A stretch of 37,207 bases of DNA from Dehalococcoidia bacterium. Its GTDB lineage: Bacteria; Chloroflexota; Dehalococcoidia; Lucifugimonadales; Australimonadaceae. The notes beneath the pieces are model-generated. The model ran no database searches. It was not told where the DNA came from and saw nothing but the letters and a program-made list of their open reading frames with translations. The stretch lies in contig JAKUPZ010000015.1 of assembly GCA_022449765.1 (NCBI GenBank), forward strand, positions 1-37,207, written 5' to 3'. Positions 32,098 to 37,207 of this stretch are shown in pieces. A program made the translations under genes and the position numbers. Each line of letters starts with the position of its first letter. Positions within the stretch are counted from its first letter, which is position 1.

Positions 32098-32820
32098 ATG
32101 GCTGTAAATAATTCCCTTGTAAAATATTTGGTTTCTGCTGGGATTGGTTCACGCCGAAGATCTGCTTCATTGATTATGGAAGGTCAGGTTTTTGTTAATG
32201 GGTCTCAGATACTGAACCTAAACTACGCTGTTGACCCAAGAGATAGCATTAAAGTAAACGGATTAAAACTAGAGAAGCCTGTTAATGAGAAAATTTATAT
32301 CCTGTTGAATAAGCCAAGAGGATATTTATCTGCAGTGAACGATCAAAGAGGTAGGCAGACTATCCTTGATCTGGTCCCCAAAAATCTTCGGTTTCCGGGT
32401 TTAGTACCTGCAGGAAGATTAGATTTATATAGCTCTGGGCTGATGGTCTTATCTAATGATGGAGAATTTGTAAATAAGATTACCCATCCTCGTTATGAGG
32501 TGGAAAAAGAGTACGAAGTATTATTGGATGCAACTCTTTCAGAGACGGATAAGAAAAAATTAGTTAAAGGCATAACGATTGAAAGTGGAATAGCTAAAAT
32601 TCAGTCAATTAGAGGCAAGAGCCCCTCAAGCCCTCAGTACAATCTAATTTTGATAGAAGGGAAAAAACGTGAAATTAGGTTGCTGATGTCAGCATTGGGT
32701 AGAAATGTAAGGCGACTGAAGCGTATACGTATAGGAAACTTTGAGCTAGGTGAATTAAGTGTTGGCTCTGTGCAGCGTATCTCTGAACAAGAAGTAAAAC
32801 TATTTAAAAAACGATTATGA
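32098..32820 (+). CDS. rRNA pseudouridine synthase, RsuA/RluB family
   Basis: The 240-residue protein begins with an S4 RNA-binding domain (LVKYLVSAGIGSRRRSASLI, GQVFVNG), followed by ILLNKPRGYLSAVND and the catalytic GRLD motif with Asp109 (PAGRLDLYSSGLMVLSNDG). The C-terminal IEGKKREIRLLMSALGRNV is diagnostic. It converts a uridine in ribosomal RNA to pseudouridine; which subunit (RluB for 23S or RsuA for 16S) is not decided from sequence. It is followed by orn at 12 bases. Confidence 0.94.
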   Translation: MAVNNSLVKYLVSAGIGSRRRSASLIMEGQVFVNGSQILNLNYAVDPRDSIKVNGLKLEKPVNEKIYILLNKPRGYLSAVNDQRGRQTILDLVPKNLRFPGLVPAGRLDLYSSGLMVLSNDGEFVNKITHPRYEVEKEYEVLLDATLSETDKKKLVKGITIESGIAKIQSIRGKSPSSPQYNLILIEGKKREIRLLMSALGRNVRRLKRIRIGNFELGELSVGSVQRISEQEVKLFKKRL

Positions 32821-32832
32821 TGGAAGGAATTT

Positions 32833-33378
32833 GTGGCTAATTTAAGTCGAATGGTTTGGATTGACCTTGAGATGACAGGATTAGATCCTGATACTCATGT
32901 CGTGCTTGAAATTGCAACGATTATTACCGACGGTGAGTTAAACACCCTAGCTGAAGGTCCAGTAATTGCAATTGCTCGAACAAGTAAGGAATTGAGCAGA
33001 ATTGATAATTGGAGCTTTGAGCATCACACTAAATCCGGGTTACTACAACGAGTTGAAGATTCAAATATTGGCATCGAGGAAGCAGAACTAATTACCCTGG
33101 AATTCGTCAAAGAATGGGTTGGTGTACATGAATCTCCTCTTTGTGGGAACTCAGTTCATCAGGATAGATTATTTTTGAGAAAAGAAATGAAGAAGCTAGA
33201 GTCATATCTTCATTACCGTATCGTTGACGTAAGCACCATAAAAGGATTAGCAGAGAAATGGTATCCGGATTTAGAAAAATTTCCTAAAAAAGGTACACAT
33301 CTAGCACTTGATGATATATATGAAAGCATTGGAGAATTAAGGTATTACCGCCAAAATATATTTAAAATTATAGTTTAG
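32833..33378 (+). CDS. orn: Oligoribonuclease
   Basis: The 181-residue protein is a DEDDh 3'-5' exonuclease. D11 and E13 are in WIDLEMTGLD, SFEHHTKSGL and GNSVHQDRLFL follow, and HLALDDIYESIGELRYYR supplies the His and last Asp. It degrades 2-5 nt RNA pieces and pGpG to mononucleotides. The start is GTG at 32833, with GGAAGG upstream. Motif order and length are standard. Confidence 0.96.
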   Translation: MANLSRMVWIDLEMTGLDPDTHVVLEIATIITDGELNTLAEGPVIAIARTSKELSRIDNWSFEHHTKSGLLQRVEDSNIGIEEAELITLEFVKEWVGVHESPLCGNSVHQDRLFLRKEMKKLESYLHYRIVDVSTIKGLAEKWYPDLEKFPKKGTHLALDDIYESIGELRYYRQNIFKIIV

Positions 33379-33397
33379 ATGTTTGCGGGGGCGCGAA

Positions 33398-33715
33398 ATG
33401 ATGCGAAAGAAGAGTAAAGTGCAAAAACCGGAGGTCGAAGAATTAAGCGAATCTCCGAACAGAAAAAAAACATTACCTTTATCGAACCGACCATTTTCAA
33501 GAGGCTTCATAGCAACGGGAATTATTTTGAGTGGGATATATGCTATTGCACGAGTATTACCGCAGACTAGAAAACTGAGCGGCTCTTTTGCAGATTCTAA
33601 GCAATTGAAAGTAAAGGCTTTCACCAGCTTAAAGGCAGGGGCAAATGCATATAAAGCAACAAATATAATTTTCGATTTCTATCGAAATATTTCAGGGAAG
33701 CTTAGGAAGAATTAA
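33398..33715 (+). CDS. Hypothetical protein with one membrane span
   Basis: The 105-residue protein has a basic, Lys-rich N-terminal region (about 1-35), one hydrophobic span (FIATGIILSGIYAIARVLP), then a Lys-rich amphipathic C-terminus. No family is recognised. The ATG at 33398, 6 bases after a GGGG run, is preferred over a TTG at 33383. It lies 19 bases after orn and overlaps the convergent CoxG-like gene by 4 bases. Confidence 0.6.
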   Translation: MMRKKSKVQKPEVEELSESPNRKKTLPLSNRPFSRGFIATGIILSGIYAIARVLPQTRKLSGSFADSKQLKVKAFTSLKAGANAYKATNIIFDFYRNISGKLRKN

Positions 33716-34161
33716 GCTTCTACGCGTTTTGCTAAATTCTGGCCAAAGTCTTTCATTATCCCATCTGCTTTTCTCTTGATGATCCCTTGGCCGAATTCAC
33801 CCAGCTTACCCATGATATTGGCCTCCGAATTTACAACAAGCTCGCTAGAGCCGTCGCCAGGGCTTTGTACTGACATTGAAATTTTCACACGTACATTTCC
33901 TGGGACTTTTCTATCTGCGCCTTCACCAGTCATAGTTATTGTCAGGTTGTTATCGTCTCTACTATCTACAGAAAGTTTCCCTGCAAGACCCAAGGCAACA
34001 GGGCCTACTCTTACCTTAACAGTTCCGGAATAAGTACCATCTTCATTTTCTGAAACATCAGTGGCTCCAGGAATACATAGGCCTACTGTTGGAATGTCTG
34101 TTATGAAAGACCAAAGTTCACTGGTCGAGGCTTTTACTTTATAGGTGTAGTTAAATTCCAT
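33712..34161 (-). CDS. CoxG-like SRPBCC (START-like) family protein
   Basis: The 149-residue protein matches the CO dehydrogenase subunit G family: LWSFITDIPTVGLCIPGATDV, YSGTVKVRVGPVALGLAGKL, ITMTGEGADRKVPGNVRVKI and a C-terminal IMGKLGEFGQGIIKRKADGIM. The SRPBCC fold forms a hydrophobic pocket. In carboxydotrophs CoxG helps anchor CO dehydrogenase, but no cox genes are seen here, so this copy may be a stand-alone binding protein. It is divergent from the amidohydrolase-MFS pair. Confidence 0.87.
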   Translation of the reverse strand: MEFNYTYKVKASTSELWSFITDIPTVGLCIPGATDVSENEDGTYSGTVKVRVGPVALGLAGKLSVDSRDDNNLTITMTGEGADRKVPGNVRVKISMSVQSPGDGSSELVVNSEANIMGKLGEFGQGIIKRKADGIMKDFGQNLAKRVEA

Positions 34162-34193
34162 CTGTATTGAATCCTTAAATTTTTCTACTACTA

Positions 34194-34222
34194 ATGATAG
34201 GAGGGACGAAGATTACAAACAA
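34194..34222 (-). promoter_or_regulatory. Possible promoter of the CoxG-like gene
   Basis: On the minus strand: TTGTTT (34222-34217), a 17-nt spacer, -10 TATCAT (34199-34194), 32 bases before the ATG. Its -35 lies 9 bases from that of the divergent promoter. Confidence 0.55.
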
Positions 34223-34231
34223 CTCTACTCG

Positions 34232-34260
34232 TTGACAACATAACTTTGCAGTACTACGGT
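34232..34260 (+). promoter_or_regulatory. Promoter of amidohydrolase-MFS operon
   Basis: Perfect TTGACA (34232-34237), a 17-nt spacer, then TACGGT (34255-34260), 35 bases before the ATG at 34296. The -10 follows the TAnGGT form of the tctC promoters. Confidence 0.72.
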
Positions 34261-34295
34261 CATGAATGACAAGTATTGTTATCGGGGAGGCGTTG

Positions 34296-35456
34296 ATGGC
34301 ACCATACGTGAGAATTTCAGGAGACTCTCATCTTGAAGTCCCTAACGAGCGATGGACTCACAGGATAGATCCTAAATTTAGAGACAAGGCTCCTCGTACG
34401 ATTAAACTTGAGACGGGCGCAGATGCTACTCAATTAGAAGCACTCCCTGCAGCTCAGAATCCTATGGATCTATATGGTGGCAAAGGTCGGGATATATGGT
34501 ACCCAGGCGGGCAGACGTATGAAGATACCCCTGGAACAGGATTACCTGAGCAGCGAGTGCAAGAGCAGATCCAAGATGGCTTGGATGGTGAAATTCTTTA
34601 TCCAGCAGTTGTGGTTGGACCTAGATTATGGATGAAGGTAGAAGATGAATCTTTGCAAAAAGCGATTTTCCGAGGATGGAATAGTTGGATGGGGGAGGAA
34701 TATTGCGCTGAAGCTCCTGACCGGCTATTTGGGATTGGTGCAATTCCCGCTACAAATACTGAAGATGCAATTGCAGAGATGGAATTTTGCAAAAAGGCAG
34801 GGCTGACAGGAGTCCAATTAATGGCATTTCCCAACGGGAGCGGCAAACCGCTACCCGAAGATGATCGCTTTTGGGCTGCTTCACTAGATATGCAGATGCC
34901 TGTTTCGATTCATGTAGAGCTAGCAAAAACTGGGCATGAAGGCAAATTACTCGACTATCCAAAAGAAGACCCAAAATTAACAACGGAACTTGCGTTTCAA
35001 GTTCAAAGATTTGCTGCTCGCGGGGCTGGTACTAATGCAGTACAACTCCTACTTTCTGGCTTATTTGATCGTTACCCAGAACTCAGAGTTTGCCTTGCAG
35101 AGACTTCTATCGGTTGGGTTCCTTACTTCCTTGAAATAGCTGATGTTCGCTACAACCGTCACATTTACTGGGCGGAAAAAATGAGTGGATTTAAGCCATT
35201 AAAAGCAATGCCAAGTGAGCTACTTAATGAATATTTCTACTGGGGTTTTCAGCAAGATAGATCTGGTGTTGATCTCCGTCATCATATGAATGTCGATCGT
35301 CTGATCTGGGCGGCAGATTTCCCTCATCAGGAGTCGGATTGGCCCAACTCTGACATGGTCATGGAGCATAATTTCAAAGGAGTTCCGGAAGAAGAAGTAT
35401 ATAAAATGATAGTACAGAACGCAGTTGATTTCTTCCATTTACCTTCTAAGAATTAA
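34296..35456 (+). CDS. Amidohydrolase-2 family metal-dependent hydrolase
   Basis: The 386-residue TIM-barrel protein starts MAPYVRISGDSHLEVPNERW, with Asp-x-His at the first metal site. It has EILYPAVVVGPRLWM, MPVSIHVELAKTGHEG with a later His, and LIWAADFPHQESDWPNS with the catalytic Asp. These fit the decarboxylase/hydrolase branch of amidohydrolases. It is longer than the other copy (386 against 356) and clearly distinct. GGGGAGG precedes the ATG; an earlier in-frame ATG at 34266 is less likely. The MFS gene starts within its stop codon (TAATG), so the two are translationally coupled, and uptake of its substrate by that carrier is likely. Confidence 0.88.
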   Translation: MAPYVRISGDSHLEVPNERWTHRIDPKFRDKAPRTIKLETGADATQLEALPAAQNPMDLYGGKGRDIWYPGGQTYEDTPGTGLPEQRVQEQIQDGLDGEILYPAVVVGPRLWMKVEDESLQKAIFRGWNSWMGEEYCAEAPDRLFGIGAIPATNTEDAIAEMEFCKKAGLTGVQLMAFPNGSGKPLPEDDRFWAASLDMQMPVSIHVELAKTGHEGKLLDYPKEDPKLTTELAFQVQRFAARGAGTNAVQLLLSGLFDRYPELRVCLAETSIGWVPYFLEIADVRYNRHIYWAEKMSGFKPLKAMPSELLNEYFYWGFQQDRSGVDLRHHMNVDRLIWAADFPHQESDWPNSDMVMEHNFKGVPEEEVYKMIVQNAVDFFHLPSKN

Positions 35457-36736
35457 TGGCAAAACAGGATTCGAATTCACGTAGTCCGGCAGGATTCTTC
35501 TGGCCATTTAATATTTATTATGGCTGGGCAATTGCTAGCACCTCCCTTATTGTCTCTTTCGCTTCGGTCGTTTTTTACGGACCTGTACTAAGCGTTTGGT
35601 TTGAACCCATAAGAGAAGAAACAGGATGGCATGCCTGGGAAGTAGCAGCTTCATTCACCATAGGTAGCTTTGCTGGTTCTATTTTCACTGCGTTTGTTGG
35701 TCGAATCATGGATCGCTACGGTACAAGAACTGTAACAGCAATTTCAGGGATGGTACTTGCAGGCTGTATGGTTGGGCTTGCCTTCATGCAGGCTCCATGG
35801 CAAATGTGGATTTTCTTTGGGATTGGTAGAGGTTTTGCCATCGCTGGTGTCCAGCTAGGTACTACTGTTGCTATTGCAAATTGGTTTATACGAAGAAGAG
35901 GTAGTGCGACGTCTTTTGCGGGATTTGGGCTTAGATTTGGACAGGCCTTGGTGCCGTTAATAGCTACTCCCATCATCATTCTGCTAAGTTGGCGCTGGGC
36001 ATATGGCCTTCTCGCTGTTTCTGCGATCTTGCTAATTACAGCTCCAGCTTTGATATACCTTCGTCGACGCCCTGAGGATTACGGATTATTACCGGATGGC
36101 GAAATACCGGTTGATACAAAAGATAATAAAAAAACGGACGATTCTACTGATCCCGTATGGTCCGTGGCAGAGGCACGTAAGACCTTAGCATTTTGGCTGA
36201 TTTTACTTACTACTTCTACAATCTTCTTGGCACAGACAGCTACGAACCTCCATGCAGTTCCTCATTTCCAAGCTAAAGGGATAGATTTTGAGGCTTCTGT
36301 GCTGGTTGTATTCACCTTCGCTATGACCTCTGCGCTCATGACTGTTCCTTGGGGTTGGGTCATGGACAAGTTGCACGTACGCTATGTGATAGCAATAGTC
36401 TCTTGTATCTATTTTCTTTCCATGGTGATTATAGTTAACGCTGATACATTCGCGGGATCTATCTTATTTGGTTTAGTTTTTGGTATTGCTCAAGGAGGTT
36501 GGACTGTAAGTCAACGTATTGTGGTGCCAAATTATTTTGGCCGCAAATCAGTTGGCGGCATTCGTGCACAGATGGGGTTGATTACAGCATTTATTAACCC
36601 TATCGGACCATTGCTTGCAGGAGCGATCAAAGACTATTCAGGAGACTACCATATAGCCTTCACGATTTTTGGAGGGACATTCTTGCTTTCTGCGATCATG
36701 ATATTGGTTGCTCGTCCACCAAAAATTCGGATTTAA
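35456..36736 (+). CDS. MFS transporter
   Basis: The 426-residue protein has about 12 membrane spans. Motif A reads GRIMDRYGTR in the loop after span 2, and the second half has its repeat around MDKLHVRY. A central charged loop with LLPDGEIPVD separates the halves. It resembles monocarboxylate/oxalate-formate-type MFS carriers, which import organic acids by proton symport, though this is inferred. It overlaps the amidohydrolase stop by 1 base. Confidence 0.9.
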   Translation: MAKQDSNSRSPAGFFWPFNIYYGWAIASTSLIVSFASVVFYGPVLSVWFEPIREETGWHAWEVAASFTIGSFAGSIFTAFVGRIMDRYGTRTVTAISGMVLAGCMVGLAFMQAPWQMWIFFGIGRGFAIAGVQLGTTVAIANWFIRRRGSATSFAGFGLRFGQALVPLIATPIIILLSWRWAYGLLAVSAILLITAPALIYLRRRPEDYGLLPDGEIPVDTKDNKKTDDSTDPVWSVAEARKTLAFWLILLTTSTIFLAQTATNLHAVPHFQAKGIDFEASVLVVFTFAMTSALMTVPWGWVMDKLHVRYVIAIVSCIYFLSMVIIVNADTFAGSILFGLVFGIAQGGWTVSQRIVVPNYFGRKSVGGIRAQMGLITAFINPIGPLLAGAIKDYSGDYHIAFTIFGGTFLLSAIMILVARPPKIRI

Positions 36737-36778
36737 TCGCTAATTGAAAAATTCAAAGTAAAATAAGAATCAGGTTTA

Positions 36779-36853
36779 GCCACCGTAGCTCAGGGGCAGA
36801 GCAGCTGTTTCGTAAACAGCAGGTCAACGGTTCAAATCCGTTCGGTGGCTCCA
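36779..36853 (+). tRNA. tRNA-Thr (anticodon CGT)
   Basis: A complete cloverleaf. The 7-bp acceptor pairs GCCACCG with CGGTGGC. The D stem is GCTC/GAGC. The anticodon stem GCTGT/ACAGC encloses loop TTCGTAA (anticodon CGT, reading ACG), and the T stem is AACGG/CCGTT with loop TTCAAAT. Discriminator T and an encoded CCA end follow. It is read 42 bases after the MFS stop. Confidence 0.96.
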
Positions 36854-36938
36854 TTATTTTAGGAGTAAATAAGCCCATATCCCTTTGGTAGGGTAGGTAT
36901 ATATCCTCCTTACTACACCAGTTTCTCCAAAAAGGCTT

Positions 36939-37207
36939 TTATGGGGTTGAAATTTCTATGAAATAATTGTTGCCAACTTTCGAAGTAACAGAAATTTCAT
37001 ACCCCGTAACAGTGATTTTCTCTCCAGGTTGAAGAAGAACAGATGAGTCAGGCCAGTCAGCTGAATAATCACCCTGGACTTTAATAGGTCCCTTTCCAGT
37101 TGCAATTCTTTCATCTACTGAATAAACCAAAATTCCTCCTGTTGAGAGATTCTGGTCATAGCCGTCAATTGCCCTATTCTCAGCAACGAGAACCCGACTG
37201 CTATCAA
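36939..37207 (-). CDS. C-terminal end of a possible M6-type secreted peptidase (cut by window edge)
   Basis: The frame is open to the right edge, giving the last 88 residues of a longer protein. It begins SSRVLVAENRAIDGYDQNLS and goes on to GGILVYSVDERIATGKGP, which resembles the block 'vEnR...GyD..l...GlLvY.vD' at the end of immune-inhibitor-A (M6) metallopeptidase domains. It continues with a beta-rich tail, GEKITVTGYEISVTSKVG. The catalytic HExxH would lie outside the window, so the call rests on this one block. A TTG at 37130 is an internal codon, not a start. Confidence 0.55.
   Translation of the reverse strand, partial: DSSRVLVAENRAIDGYDQNLSTGGILVYSVDERIATGKGPIKVQGDYSADWPDSSVLLQPGEKITVTGYEISVTSKVGNNYFIEISTP

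Noticed and set aside
36854-36938. Imperfect hairpin after the tRNA gene (GGTAGGGTAGG and CCTCCTTAC)
   Set aside because: The arms pair poorly and no T-run follows, so it is not called as a terminator.

Overview
The window looks like chromosome of a marine Chloroflexota bacterium of the SAR202 / Dehalococcoidia type. This is inferred from protein character and layout, not from any 16S gene. The supports are: moderately AT-rich DNA; substrate-binding lipoproteins whose lipobox Cys is followed by long Pro-Thr-Ala linkers (fits a monoderm); many flavin/F420-type oxidoreductases, Rieske oxygenases, SDRs and TIM-barrel amidohydrolases; and scattered ordinary housekeeping genes. No mobile element, phage gene, CRISPR array or rRNA was seen. 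One tRNA gene (Thr, CGT) lies near the right end.

Layout. 1-1369: the end of a membrane protein, a terminator, then two small F420/flavin-type enzymes. 1452-2861: Rieske oxygenase 1. 2842-10526 (minus): a close-packed nine-gene operon, read from right to left: Asp/Glu-racemase-like protein lacking both catalytic Cys, LLM oxidoreductase, cobalt-type nitrile hydratase alpha and beta, its accessory protein, 3-hydroxyisobutyrate-dehydrogenase-type enzyme, aldehyde dehydrogenase, DUF6159 membrane protein and a second LLM enzyme. 10597-12596 (plus, divergent): cupin, thioesterase, Cys-less molybdopterin-domain protein and carboxymuconolactone-decarboxylase-family protein. 12599-16829 (minus): SDR and FAD amine/hydroxy-acid oxidase, then amidohydrolase and Rieske oxygenase 2, with strong promoters before each pair. 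16941-18352: an unusual SDR, a HesB-like protein without Cys, and RidA. 18535-23699: a tripartite tricarboxylate transporter set, with two tandem TctC lipoproteins and a TctA fused to a TctB-like tail. 23766-28080: DUF4395 protein, LutA, LutB, LutC and an SDR, resembling a lactate-oxidation operon fed by the transporter next door. 28084-33715: housekeeping block (gmk, aroA, DUF952, M50 protease, pseudouridine synthase, oligoribonuclease and small unknowns). 33712-36736: CoxG-like protein divergent from an amidohydrolase-MFS pair. 36779-37207: tRNA-Thr and the C-terminal end of a possible M6-type secreted peptidase.

How it fits together. Much of the window reads as a scavenging catabolic island: uptake (TctCA, MFS), ring or side-chain oxygenation (Rieske, LLM), nitrile hydration, and oxidation of hydroxy acids and aldehydes (HIBDH, ALDH, LutABC, SDRs). 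The most distinctive system is the nitrile hydratase operon, which has no amidase and includes a racemase-fold protein without its catalytic cysteines. Several promoters share TTGAC[A/G], a 17-nt spacer and an unusual G-rich -10 (TAGGGT, TACGGT, TAGGTT). No stretch of more than 300 bases lacks a gene; the longest gaps (18353-18534 and 19756-19949) hold promoters and a terminator.
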